Part shown: positions 55,508 through 64,000 of the stretch, one piece after another | Layout of the letters: each line of letters begins with the position of its first letter | How positions within the stretch are numbered: position 1 is the first letter of the stretch | Assembly: GCA_027488865.1 (NCBI GenBank) | Contig: JAIYAU010000016.1 | Coordinates: forward strand, 62,001-126,000 | Direction: 5' to 3' | DNA: 64,000 nt | From: Cytophagaceae bacterium | Lineage (GTDB): Bacteria; Bacteroidota; Bacteroidia; Cytophagales; UBA9547 | Translations under genes and position numbers: made by a program | The notes under the pieces: model-generated | The model's input: only the letters and a program-made list of their open reading frames with translations | Told to the model about the DNA's origin: nothing | The model's database searches: none

Positions 55508-56236
55508 TTAGAGTTGAAGATGTTTTCTAAGTTCAAAAATAAATTTCCATACTCGTTTGCTAACTTTAATCCTTGTAGCAATACTTCCTCCACCCTTGGC
55601 CTCTCCATGCAATCTATTTGCAAAATATACTGGAAAATCAACTATTCTTCCTTCTCGTTTTGCCCAATATTGTGCATATAAATCAAGAGAGAAGTCGTAA
55701 GGAGCCTTTTCTTTTAAATAAGTTTCGTAAAACAGACGACTAAATAATTTTGGTTGTGCGCCAATATCATCTAAAGATTGTTTTAAGGCCAAGGAGGCTA
55801 CCCACCCCATACAGGCAGTAAAAAACAATGGACCAAAAGCACGACTTTTACGTTTTCCTTTTACAAAGACTTTTGGGTCATTATGTTTGAGGTACGTTTC
55901 AAAAGCTGTAATTACATCTTTAAGATCTGTCTGCATATCTGCATGGGTCCAGGCTAGTACATCCGCGGTAGCATCTGCAAGACCCGCTAAAATACCAAAA
56001 CCATAACCCTGATTTACAGCCACATTAACCACCTTTATTCTATTATCATGTGCCTTTTGAAGTTGCTCATCAAAAACGAATTTTGAATTATCTTTGGAAC
56101 CATTATTAACCAATAAAACTTCCACGTCAAGAGATTCTGGCAAAATTTCTTTTAATCTTTGAAAGATTAATGGAATATTGTCAGCCTCATTGTAACATGG
56201 GATAACAAGTGAAAGCGTTGGACTATTTTTTAACAT
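55508..56236 (-). CDS. GT2 glycosyltransferase, dolichyl/polyprenyl-phosphate hexose synthase-like
   Basis: A 242-residue GT-A enzyme: SLVIPCYNEADNIPLIFQ, VLLVNNGSKDNS, NQGYGFGILAGLADA and the metal motif AWTHADMQTD. Its closest pattern is DPM-type synthases, which charge a polyprenyl phosphate with a sugar. No C-terminal membrane helices are present, so it is membrane-associated at most. It is the last gene of a four-gene unit and overlaps the GT-C gene by 14 bases, which would use such a lipid-linked sugar. Confidence 0.82.
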   Translation of the reverse strand: MLKNSPTLSLVIPCYNEADNIPLIFQRLKEILPESLDVEVLLVNNGSKDNSKFVFDEQLQKAHDNRIKVVNVAVNQGYGFGILAGLADATADVLAWTHADMQTDLKDVITAFETYLKHNDPKVFVKGKRKSRAFGPLFFTACMGWVASLALKQSLDDIGAQPKLFSRLFYETYLKEKAPYDFSLDLYAQYWAKREGRIVDFPVYFANRLHGEAKGGGSIATRIKVSKRVWKFIFELRKHLQL

Positions 56237-57830
56237 AAACTTCTATTACAGAGTCACCTTCTTTTCTTGGAGCTAAAAAAGCATCTTGAAGCTGATAATA
56301 TACCCTTAAACTATCTCTGATTCGTTCAGGAAAAAAATTATCCAAACTAGGAATCTCTTCAAATAGAACCACGTCATATTTTTTAGATACCGTGTTAGCA
56401 GCAATTGAATCTAATTGTTTATCAAAAATACCAACTCCCACATGATACCAAAGTGGCAAATTTTTAATTGGTTCGTAGTTTAACTCTTTTGCCAACATAG
56501 TGAGTTCGGTCATATTAAGTACAAGTGGTCTATTAACTGAATCTGCAAAAACAGGCATAACCTGTAACCTTTTAATACCATCTACAGTACCTTGGGGCAA
56601 TTTAGCACCCTTCATACTTGAAAAATCATGTTTTACATAATTCATTTCGGTGGCATTGGTGGTAGAATCCTTTATTACAAGGCCTGGAGGTAATGGTGTA
56701 GTATTAAACATTCTTCCAGCGTATTTCCAATACATGCCCGACCACCAAATAAAACAACCCAAAACTATAAAAACTAAAAAATATTTGTTTTTAAGTTCAA
56801 ATTTGAAACTGATAACACTTAATGCCAAAGCAAGACCAAAAGCATGATAATAAGTGGTATTAGCCAATGAGTTACCACTGGTCGATTTAGTAATTAATGC
56901 TTGAAAAATCATGCCCAACGCCAAAAGAATAAAGAGAATCAATTTTGTATTGTATTTAGGCTCAACGGCAACTAGTTGTAACAAAGACTTTTTAACCTTT
57001 TTCCACTTATGCAAAATAACCAAAATCACCATAAATAAATAGAATTTTTCCCATTCTGAGTTAGCCATTATTTCGTTCACAATGGTCGATGCTTTTAATC
57101 GGCTTTCGTGTGGTGCTTGTCCATAATTAAACCAATAAAAAAAATCTTTACCCATCACAGGAAGCACCAACAACAAACAAGACAGGATGATAAAACCAAT
57201 ATAGTACAGTGGTATTTCCCATTTTTTGGTATGAACACCTTGAAAAACACCTAAAACTAATACAAACAAAATGGCCAACCCACCATAATCCTGTTTTGTG
57301 AGAAAACAAAGTACTATAAACCCTGCGGAGACAAACAACTTAATTAATTTGGTATTAAAAGTAAGATCTTTAAATGCTGCGAGAAGAAAATAAATTCCAA
57401 TCAATTCATAGGTAAGTGCAGTGTTATTATACCAAGGCCAAAAAAACAAAAAACTGTAACTTAAACAAAATACCAAAACTGATATAAATATCTTTTCTTT
57501 ATCCAATTCAAGCTTTTGTAAAATACCTTTAAAAGCATAACAACCCACAAAAGTGATTATTGCTTGCGCCACAATAAGCGATTTTAAAGTAGGACCAAAA
57601 ATATAGAAACAAACTAGAGGTACTATAAAAAATCCATACCCTAATGGCATCCCAAAATCTCTATAAGGCATTTGTCCAAGGTACATGCGGTAGGCACCCT
57701 CCCATGGCAAATCAAGATGTATTCTGAAAGGCAAATTAAATAACAAGGGAAATATTGAAAAGAAAAATATCGTTATAAAAATTAACTTTTGAATAGAAAA
57801 TCGAAAATCAAGTTTGAAATTTTTAAGCAT
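56223..57830 (-). CDS. GT-C fold membrane glycosyltransferase-like protein
   Basis: A 535-residue protein with about ten membrane helices and a soluble C-terminus (about 400-535). The first periplasmic loop, DLPWEGAYRMYLGQMPYRDFGMP, has acidic residues as in PMT/GT39-type GT-C enzymes, which use lipid-linked sugars outside the membrane. The acceptor is unknown. It overlaps the kinase-like gene by eight bases and the GT2 gene by 14, so all three are translated together. Confidence 0.7.
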   Translation of the reverse strand: MLKNFKLDFRFSIQKLIFITIFFFSIFPLLFNLPFRIHLDLPWEGAYRMYLGQMPYRDFGMPLGYGFFIVPLVCFYIFGPTLKSLIVAQAIITFVGCYAFKGILQKLELDKEKIFISVLVFCLSYSFLFFWPWYNNTALTYELIGIYFLLAAFKDLTFNTKLIKLFVSAGFIVLCFLTKQDYGGLAILFVLVLGVFQGVHTKKWEIPLYYIGFIILSCLLLVLPVMGKDFFYWFNYGQAPHESRLKASTIVNEIMANSEWEKFYLFMVILVILHKWKKVKKSLLQLVAVEPKYNTKLILFILLALGMIFQALITKSTSGNSLANTTYYHAFGLALALSVISFKFELKNKYFLVFIVLGCFIWWSGMYWKYAGRMFNTTPLPPGLVIKDSTTNATEMNYVKHDFSSMKGAKLPQGTVDGIKRLQVMPVFADSVNRPLVLNMTELTMLAKELNYEPIKNLPLWYHVGVGIFDKQLDSIAANTVSKKYDVVLFEEIPSLDNFFPERIRDSLRVYYQLQDAFLAPRKEGDSVIEVYVKK

Positions 57831-59289
57831 TGTCTAGTTCTTTTAAAATTTGTATTGCGGTAAGTATAAAAGCGACTATTTTCTTTTGGTTATCGATATG
57901 CAAAGGTAACATACTCAGAAACAATGAGGCCTCGTATAATCTAACTAGCTCATAGTTAAAACCATATTGTTGCAAAATTGCCTTAAAAGCAGCTTGTTTT
58001 TGTTTGAGCAAGGTTAAATTGTCTATTTTTAATGATAAAATTAGATCACTGTCAAAGTCAAGTTCAAATAATCCATTGTTTATAAAGTCGTAGTTTCCTA
58101 GTACTGAATGCGAAAGCTTTGCCAAATCGTAATATTCGTCCATGTAAACATCCGATTTTGTGCTTCCCCCTTTTGGATCTATCAACTTAAGCAAATCTAT
58201 TCTTTTGTCATACAGCATGTTAGAAAAACAAAAATCTCCATGACCTAAAACCAATTTGGTAGAATTTTTGGTCTTTCCTTGCAGTCGGTGATAAACTTTT
58301 AAATAATTATCAAATATTTCATCTATACTAGGGTAATTTGTTGATATTTTTATAATGTGTTCAACTTTTGTATAAACTTCGGTGGTTTTAAGCTTCGACA
58401 CCCGTTCTTTAAGTTTATTTATATACAATTCTGTAGCATTTTGGCCACATTCTTGTGGTGTAACTTCAATTTCTGGCCTTGATTTGACATAATTAAAAAG
58501 TTTATTTAGTAAAACCTTAAACTCCTTATCACCAATAGAATAATGTATCCATTGTAACGCTAGGTCCGGGATATTAAGCCTTTGCATTTTATACTGCGAA
58601 AAGTGCTCATGTTCTTCAAACGAAAATGGTCTAATAAAAAAAATGGAGATATCCTCAGGCAAAAATTGATGGTAATCAAATTCCCGTTTTAATTTGGCTT
58701 TATCGGTAGACTTTTTTGTGATAATATTCTCTTGTTTTTCAATAGCATTAAAGTATCTCAGCTCAAAATTGCTTTGTAAATAGGAAATAAAATCTATGTA
58801 ATTACCGATTTCAATATAAAAATCTTCTAATTTAAATGCCTCAAATTTCGAAAAAACATCTTTCAAAATTTTAACTTCGTTGTCTATATCTTGCTGGATA
58901 GCCCTTAAAACAGATAGTGCAGCTTTCTTACTCAGTTTAGCAAATGATTTTACATCTTCAAAGTCAAATACTGCTAAATCCTTATCAATAAAATTGATCT
59001 TTTTAAGAAAAGTCAAAAAATGGTCTTTATTAGTTACCGCAAAACGTGATGAATGAATTACTACCCACTCAATAGGGCTGTTAGCGAGATAATCGATAAC
59101 TTCGTCCAGTTTCAGTTCATTTCTTACTAAATTAAAATCATTTAATTCGAGCTCGGCATACATAGCTTTGTGACTTTCCCAAAGTTTCTTTTTTCTATGT
59201 ATTAAGTCACTTAAATATTCTATGTCCACCACAGATTTGATATCGGTGGGTAGTTGTGGAAAGTCCAGATAAATTATTGTAGTTAACAT
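57823..59289 (-). CDS. Kinase-like protein with APH-type C-terminal domain and unknown N-terminus
   Basis: A 488-residue soluble protein. The C-terminal part is an aminoglycoside/choline phosphotransferase-like fold: GHGDFCFSNMLYD (catalytic Asp and Asn) near residue 345 and LKLIDPKGGSTKSDVYMDEYYDLAKLSHS, with Asp in the DFG-like place. The N-terminal 120 residues (TTIIYLDFPQL, WVVIHSSRFAV) look like a Rossmann-type fold, perhaps a degenerate nucleotidyltransferase; the middle is helical. It could phosphorylate a sugar or lipid carrier in the surrounding glycan cluster. It starts 15 bases after the flippase-like gene. Confidence 0.66.
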   Translation of the reverse strand: MLTTIIYLDFPQLPTDIKSVVDIEYLSDLIHRKKKLWESHKAMYAELELNDFNLVRNELKLDEVIDYLANSPIEWVVIHSSRFAVTNKDHFLTFLKKINFIDKDLAVFDFEDVKSFAKLSKKAALSVLRAIQQDIDNEVKILKDVFSKFEAFKLEDFYIEIGNYIDFISYLQSNFELRYFNAIEKQENIITKKSTDKAKLKREFDYHQFLPEDISIFFIRPFSFEEHEHFSQYKMQRLNIPDLALQWIHYSIGDKEFKVLLNKLFNYVKSRPEIEVTPQECGQNATELYINKLKERVSKLKTTEVYTKVEHIIKISTNYPSIDEIFDNYLKVYHRLQGKTKNSTKLVLGHGDFCFSNMLYDKRIDLLKLIDPKGGSTKSDVYMDEYYDLAKLSHSVLGNYDFINNGLFELDFDSDLILSLKIDNLTLLKQKQAAFKAILQQYGFNYELVRLYEASLFLSMLPLHIDNQKKIVAFILTAIQILKELDNA

Positions 59290-59304
59290 TAATTATTTTC
59301 CATT

Positions 59305-60264
59305 TTAAAGCCTGTTCATTTTATTTTCACGCCATTTAAAAACCACATAAACAATACTACCTAATACAATGGCAGGTAAAAAAATATAAAGTTGGTAAAG
59401 AATGGACAATGCTAAATGAGGAAATGTAGGCTGCACCAAAAATATCAAATAAAACGCCCCTTGCAAGCCCCCTAATCCTAAAGAGGCTGACGGGATTAAC
59501 CCAGACAAAAAAACCAAAAACGACAACAAAATTACCTGATTATATGGTAAAAAGTCTGTTACAAACAAGAAACCAAAAACCTCACAAAGCCAAATAAGCA
59601 AGGTTAGCATAAAAATAGTAGAAGGTTTTTCGCTAATGATGTGCTTAATATTCTCGATGGCTGTGTGAACTTTATAATTTGTAGCTAATACATTCACTAC
59701 CCAATTTTTAGAATAGCGTTTGGCCAAAAATAAATTAAGCGATCGTATGTTTTCGGGCAATACGTAGTAAATAAACAAAACCGAAACAATAAAAACAACA
59801 CCTATGGTAATGGTAAATTTAAAATCAAATATGCCATAATGCGAGTAATATAACGAAATAAATAAACCTGCAAAGAGAAATATAAAATCCAATGCTCTTT
59901 CGGCGATTACAGTAAGAAAAGTTTGCCTAGGATCCAAAATTAATTTGTTAAATTCAAGAATTCTATAAAATTCTCCTAATTTGAAGGGTACAATTAGGTT
60001 AACCGCATTGGTATAAAACTGCTTGCTGATAAGGCTAATCATGCTAAAATCTTGCCTACCTAGTAATATGGCTATTCGTAAGGATCTTAAAAAATGAGAA
60101 AAAAAGTATGCAAAACAAGAAATTGCAACTTTCCAAGGATTAATGGCATACAAAAAGCGCTTCAAATCAACTGAAGCATCAAAATTGCTTACCATTTTAA
60201 TAATCATAAACACTAAAGTAAGGCCAATTAAAATAGAAAAAATTTTATAGACCTTTTTAAACAT
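59305..60264 (-). CDS. Flippase-like membrane protein (LPG synthase TM/UPF0104 family)
   Basis: A 319-residue protein with about eight helices and the UPF0104 pattern: FFSHFLRSLRIAILLG, NLIVPFKLGEFYRILEF, TVIAERALDF and GLIPSASLGLGGLQGAFY. The family includes the membrane half of MprF and AglD-type proteins, associated with lipid or lipid-linked sugar flipping. No synthase domain is attached. It heads the minus-strand unit continuing with the kinase-like, GT-C and GT2 genes. Confidence 0.8.
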   Translation of the reverse strand: MFKKVYKIFSILIGLTLVFMIIKMVSNFDASVDLKRFLYAINPWKVAISCFAYFFSHFLRSLRIAILLGRQDFSMISLISKQFYTNAVNLIVPFKLGEFYRILEFNKLILDPRQTFLTVIAERALDFIFLFAGLFISLYYSHYGIFDFKFTITIGVVFIVSVLFIYYVLPENIRSLNLFLAKRYSKNWVVNVLATNYKVHTAIENIKHIISEKPSTIFMLTLLIWLCEVFGFLFVTDFLPYNQVILLSFLVFLSGLIPSASLGLGGLQGAFYLIFLVQPTFPHLALSILYQLYIFLPAIVLGSIVYVVFKWRENKMNRL

Positions 60265-60288
60265 GCTTTAATATTAAAAATTTGAAAT

Positions 60289-60296
60289 CAAATTTA
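60289..60296 (-). promoter_or_regulatory. -7 box of the glycoconjugate cluster
   Basis: CAAATTTA on the plus strand reads TAAATTTG on the minus strand, with a leader of about 20 bases. The -33 position is a T-run on the minus strand, without TTG. Confidence 0.42.
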
Positions 60297-60451
60297 TATA
60301 TAGATTACCTCTAAAAAAAACGAATTGATGTAAACATTATAATTTGCCATTAAACGTTGTACTTAATCTTTAAAGATTTATATTTTTTGACGATTACTAG
60401 TTCGATAAATTTAAATTTTGCCCCAATAATCTATCTACCACTAGTTTTTAC

Positions 60452-60459
60452 TAATTTTG
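60452..60459 (+). promoter_or_regulatory. -7 box of the dihydroorotase gene
   Basis: TAATTTTG is an exact TAnnTTTG match with a leader of about 17 bases to ATG 60483. This supports 60483 over the upstream ATG at 60357. Confidence 0.45.
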
Positions 60460-60482
60460 ATTATCAAAAAAACTGTATTGTT

Positions 60483-61817
60483 ATGCGTTCAATAATTATT
60501 AAGAATGGCACTTTAGTGAATGAAGGAAAAATTTCTGAAGCTGATATACTTATAAAAAATGGTATAATAGTTAAAATTGATTCTAGCATTAATGAAGCCG
60601 CTGATATAGAAATAAATGCGGAAGGAAAGCATGTGTTTCCGGGTTGTATAGATGACCAAGTGCATTTTAGGGAACCAGGACTTACCCACAAAGGAAATAT
60701 TTACTCAGAGGCCAAGGCTGCTGTAGCTGGTGGAGTTACCTCGTTTATGGAAATGCCCAATACAGTGCCTTCAGCTACCACACAAGCCTTGCTGGCTGAT
60801 AAATACGACAAAGCCTCCACAACCTCTTTAGCCAACTATTCATTTTTTATGGGCACTACCAACCACAACCTAGAGGAATTGCTTAAAACGAACAAAAAAG
60901 AAGTATGCGGAATTAAAATATTTATGGGAAGTTCCACAGGCGATATGTTGGTGGACAATCCTTTGGCTTTGGAAAAAATTTTTAGTGAGGTTGATATGCT
61001 TATTGCTACCCATTGTGAAGACGATCCCACGGTAAAACAAAATTTAGCACGACTTAAAAGTGAAAAAGGAGACAACATTTTTGCACAAGATCACCCACTA
61101 ATTAGAAGTGCTGAGGCGTGTTATCTTTCCTCTTCATTTGCAGTTAATTTGGCCAAAAAACATGGCACTAAATTACATATTTTACATATTTCAACTGCCA
61201 AAGAATTGGAGCTATTTAACAACACCATTCCGCTAAAAGATAAAAGAATAACAGCAGAAGCTTGTATCCATCATTTATGGTTTTCCGATACTGATTATGC
61301 TACCAAAGGTAATTATATCAAATGGAATCCTGCAGTTAAGACTGCAACAGACCGTGAGGCGATTTTTAAGGCAATTTTAGATGAAACAATCGACGTAATT
61401 GCTACTGACCACGCTCCACATACTATTGCTGAAAAAGAACAACCTTATTTGCAAGCTCCTTCTGGAGGACCTTTGGTGCAACACTCTCTCATTGCAATGT
61501 TAGATTTTTATAACCAAGGGAAAATAAGCCTTACCCACATTGCTAAGAAAATGAGTCACGATGTAGCTACCTTGTTTCAAATTGAAAAAAGAGGTTTTAT
61601 TAGAGAAGGATATTATGCCGATTTGGCCATAGTAAATCTATCTAAACCTTATAAGGTATCTAAAGAAAATATACTTTATGCCTGCGGATGGTCGCCATTT
61701 GAAGGACATATTTTTCAATCCACCGTAGAAAATACCATTGTATCAGGACACTTGGCTTATTCTTACGGCCAATTCAATGAAACACAAAAGGGAATGAGAT
61801 TGAGTTTTGATCGTTAA
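60483..61817 (+). CDS. pyrC: Dihydroorotase family protein with a variant metal motif
   Basis: A 444-residue amidohydrolase most like type I dihydroorotase, which closes carbamoyl aspartate to dihydroorotate in pyrimidine synthesis. Motifs: IKNGTLVNEGKISEADILI, PGCIDDQVHFREPG, KIFMGSSTGDM (carboxylated Lys), THCEDD, LHILHIST and DVIATDHAPHT. The first His of the family HxH reads Gln (DDQVH). The frame is open to ATG 60357, but the extra 42 residues are not like the family and lie upstream of an exact -7 box. The DUF4011 helicase follows by 81 bases. Confidence 0.85.
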   Translation: MRSIIIKNGTLVNEGKISEADILIKNGIIVKIDSSINEAADIEINAEGKHVFPGCIDDQVHFREPGLTHKGNIYSEAKAAVAGGVTSFMEMPNTVPSATTQALLADKYDKASTTSLANYSFFMGTTNHNLEELLKTNKKEVCGIKIFMGSSTGDMLVDNPLALEKIFSEVDMLIATHCEDDPTVKQNLARLKSEKGDNIFAQDHPLIRSAEACYLSSSFAVNLAKKHGTKLHILHISTAKELELFNNTIPLKDKRITAEACIHHLWFSDTDYATKGNYIKWNPAVKTATDREAIFKAILDETIDVIATDHAPHTIAEKEQPYLQAPSGGPLVQHSLIAMLDFYNQGKISLTHIAKKMSHDVATLFQIEKRGFIREGYYADLAIVNLSKPYKVSKENILYACGWSPFEGHIFQSTVENTIVSGHLAYSYGQFNETQKGMRLSFDR

Positions 61818-61898
61818 AACAGTAAGTAAAAGACCACCATTCCAATTCTTAACTTTAATTAAAAAAAACTAAATTGCAATTGTTCAATTAATCTACGA

Positions 61899-64000
61899 GT
61901 GCTTCAATTTTTAAATTCATTACAAAAAAAACTTACCAATCTCACTGGTAGCAATAAATCCATTTTGCAACTCAGGCTATACAATGAGCAGGATTTAGAT
62001 ATACATGAACTTGATTTTTTAACTAACAAACCTTCTTTTAATTATATAAAAAGCTTGTTACTTGGCAAAAAGGATATCAATTTGCTCGACGAAGCTGATA
62101 GTAGAAATTCTCATGTAAATGCTTTCAGCCAAAAATTAAAACTTTTACTAAGAAAAGTCAATTTCATTGTTTCCGAAAGAGGGTCACAAGATTTATACCT
62201 AGGATATCCGTTTGTTCATGGCAAGCTTGTAGATGGCACGACCGTACGTTGCCCTCTCCTATTTTTTCCAGTTTCAATAGAAATATATGAGGGACAATGG
62301 GTTATACAATCTAGGTCTAACCCTGTTGCACAGTTTAACAAAAGTTTTTTGTTAGCCTATGCACACTACAATCAAATTGCACTTGATAAAAGTCTTTTCG
62401 AACACCAGTGGGAAGAGATAGAAGAAGAACCAAGGGTATTCCTCACTAATCTTTATCAACTGCTTAAGTCAAGCTCCTTACAGGTTCAATTTAACCAATT
62501 ACTGTTTGAAGAAAAACTCCAAACCTTCGAGAATTACAAAAAAGATCAATTTGAAGCCAACTTTGCGGCTGGAATACTTAAATTGATTCCTGAAGCGGTA
62601 TTAGGTATTTACCCTCAAGCAGGCTCCTACTTGTATGATGACTATACAGCACTCATTCAAAATCCACCAGCAGCAGATTTAGAATCTTTTTTTATTTCCA
62701 AAAACAGTTCCTCTCAAAAAATAAAAGAAGAAAAACTAATCACTCCACTTGAACTTGATGGTTCACAAGAAAAAGCAATAGAATTTATTAAAAATGGTAA
62801 TTCCTTGGTTGTTCAAGGGCCACCGGGTACAGGTAAAAGCCAATTGATAGCCAATATTATTTGCGACCACATCGCCAATAACAAAAAAGTATTGTTAGCT
62901 TGTAGTAAACGCGTGGCATTAGATGTAGTATATGAACGGCTTGCAAGAATAGGAATTGGTGCTTATGTGTCACTCGTGCATGATCATAAAGGTGATAGAA
63001 AATCCTTATATACTCAATTAGCGACACAAATAGAGGCAATCGACCAATATCAAATTGAAAATAGTGCTTTAGACACGGTATTTCTAGAGAAAGATTTTAA
63101 ACAAATTAGCAGAAAGATAGACCAGCTAACCACGGAGCTAGAAAGCTTTAAAAAAGCACTATTCGATACCTCTATTGCGGGAATTTCGATAAAAGAATTA
63201 TATCTTAAAAGTAGAGGCACAACCTCTCTCCTTACGTTAAATCATGATTATAAATCCATTAGGCCTATTGATTTGCCAAAATATACAAGTGTATTAAGAT
63301 CTTGGCTTCGATATGCAATTAAATTTGAAAGGGATGATTATCTGTGGAAAAATCGGGTAAGCATGAGCCATACTAGTTATGAAGAAATACCCAATTTTAA
63401 GGAGGTAATTTTAAAAATTACCAATAATAACCGAATAATAATTGAATATTTTCAAAAATTCGGCCTAACATTAACCTCTATAACCGACATTAAAGACTTA
63501 AAAAAGAATACAACAATTTTAACTGAGCTTGTTCAAAAACTGAATAGCGATTCTGATATTGAGATACTTAAATTGCAGTTGTATAAAAAAAAGCTAAAAA
63601 GACAATTTGAAAAAACTGTTTTTGAATATAAGAATTGGTTAATAACAGATTGGTATAAAGGAAAAGCGAGTCCTCTACATCTTTTAAACGTATGTGATGA
63701 GGCACTAAAAGCTACTAAAAATCAATTTTATGAAAAAAAATGGCAAATTTTTGAAAAAAAACCACCATTATTAATTCAGGAATTAAAATCTAATAATCTT
63801 AAAGTTAACCGTGCTGGCTTAGTAATATTAAAATCTCGTTTAGAGAATAGAATTAATCTTGACCACAGTAAAGAAGAATTGGCTAAAATTGGAATAAACC
63901 CCGGTGAAGTGCCAATAACCGAGGAAGAGCTGGAATTATGGACCAATAAAAAATGGATGTTAATGGCAACCATGGAACAAGCAATCAGCCTAGGTGTAAC
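61899..64000 (+). CDS. Large SF1 DNA/RNA helicase, DUF4011/AAA_11-type (3' end outside window)
   Basis: Translated by me: an open frame from GTG 61899 to the window edge (700 codons), with an in-frame TAA 12 codons upstream and no early ATG. The N-terminal domain (FVHGKLVDGTTVRCPLLFFPV) is DUF4011-like. Walker A is VQGPPGTGKSQLIANI (Lys313), followed by KVLLACSKRVALDVVYERL. The rest is a long helical and coiled insertion (from about residue 390 to the edge), inside which the other helicase motifs have not yet appeared. It belongs to superfamily I helicases of unknown role in many bacteria. Confidence 0.8.
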   Translation, partial: MLQFLNSLQKKLTNLTGSNKSILQLRLYNEQDLDIHELDFLTNKPSFNYIKSLLLGKKDINLLDEADSRNSHVNAFSQKLKLLLRKVNFIVSERGSQDLYLGYPFVHGKLVDGTTVRCPLLFFPVSIEIYEGQWVIQSRSNPVAQFNKSFLLAYAHYNQIALDKSLFEHQWEEIEEEPRVFLTNLYQLLKSSSLQVQFNQLLFEEKLQTFENYKKDQFEANFAAGILKLIPEAVLGIYPQAGSYLYDDYTALIQNPPAADLESFFISKNSSSQKIKEEKLITPLELDGSQEKAIEFIKNGNSLVVQGPPGTGKSQLIANIICDHIANNKKVLLACSKRVALDVVYERLARIGIGAYVSLVHDHKGDRKSLYTQLATQIEAIDQYQIENSALDTVFLEKDFKQISRKIDQLTTELESFKKALFDTSIAGISIKELYLKSRGTTSLLTLNHDYKSIRPIDLPKYTSVLRSWLRYAIKFERDDYLWKNRVSMSHTSYEEIPNFKEVILKITNNNRIIIEYFQKFGLTLTSITDIKDLKKNTTILTELVQKLNSDSDIEILKLQLYKKKLKRQFEKTVFEYKNWLITDWYKGKASPLHLLNVCDEALKATKNQFYEKKWQIFEKKPPLLIQELKSNNLKVNRAGLVILKSRLENRINLDHSKEELAKIGINPGEVPITEEELELWTNKKWMLMATMEQAISLGV

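Noticed and set aside
60357-60482. N-terminal extension of the dihydroorotase
   Set aside because: The first 42 codons precede a -7 promoter box and do not resemble the family; ATG 60483 gives the normal start.

Overview
The window is AT-rich chromosomal DNA from a member of the Bacteroidota. Evidence for the phylum: TAnnTTTG -7 boxes (some with a TTG/TTTG -33 box) upstream of many genes and little Shine-Dalgarno sequence; a subtilase with a type IX secretion (T9SS) C-terminal sorting domain; an sdhCAB operon with a single membrane anchor; a PorE-like TPR/PD40/OmpA protein; DUF3667, DUF3127 and 7TM-DISM proteins; and the rpsU-xerC-hpf gene order. GTG and TTG starts are frequent. Genus cannot be resolved. 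I saw no rRNA, tRNA, CRISPR array, insertion sequence, prophage or integrative element, so the region reads as vertically inherited core and near-core genome.

Layout. 1-10.3 kb: 5' part of ispG (-), a GT2/degenerate sugar-transferase fusion, leuA with an uncharacterised partner, a minimal protein kinase, then lipoprotein-wlbB-alkC and a TonB-C-domain protein (+). 10.3-14.5 kb: T9SS subtilase and HMG-CoA lyase (-). 14.6-20.7 kb: aconitase, a peroxiredoxin-like protein, a PolX with a damaged polymerase site, a small lipoprotein and thiE. 20.8-24.6 kb: a five-gene envelope redox-type operon (secreted peroxiredoxin, YHS protein, DoxX, two DUF3667 proteins) behind a perfect inverted repeat. 24.7-32.6 kb: ArsR regulator, rpsU-xerC-hpf, PorE-like OmpA protein, sdhCAB. 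32.7-38 kb: orphan histidine kinase, a 54-aa lipoprotein, sppA-bioB. 38-43.6 kb: agmatine deiminase family enzyme, ceramidase-like membrane protein overlapping bioF, DPP IV-like peptidase, a small membrane protein. 43.7-50.7 kb (-): ABC-F ATPase, DUF3127 OB-fold protein, asd, acyltransferase, PIF1-like helicase. 51-53 kb: ffh-ung. 53-60.3 kb (-): class A beta-lactamase-like hydrolase with a secreted Cys-containing protein, then a four-gene glycoconjugate cluster (flippase-like, kinase-like, GT-C, GT2). 60.5-64 kb: a dihydroorotase with an altered metal motif and the start of a large DUF4011-type helicase.

No obvious defence island or wholly new system is present. The best candidates for new biology are the compact 55.5-60.3 kb glycoconjugate operon, the 20.8-23.9 kb redox-type operon with its palindrome, the minimal kinase, the PolX with substituted metal ligands, and the DUF3127 protein with an SSB-like acidic tip and an almost leaderless promoter.
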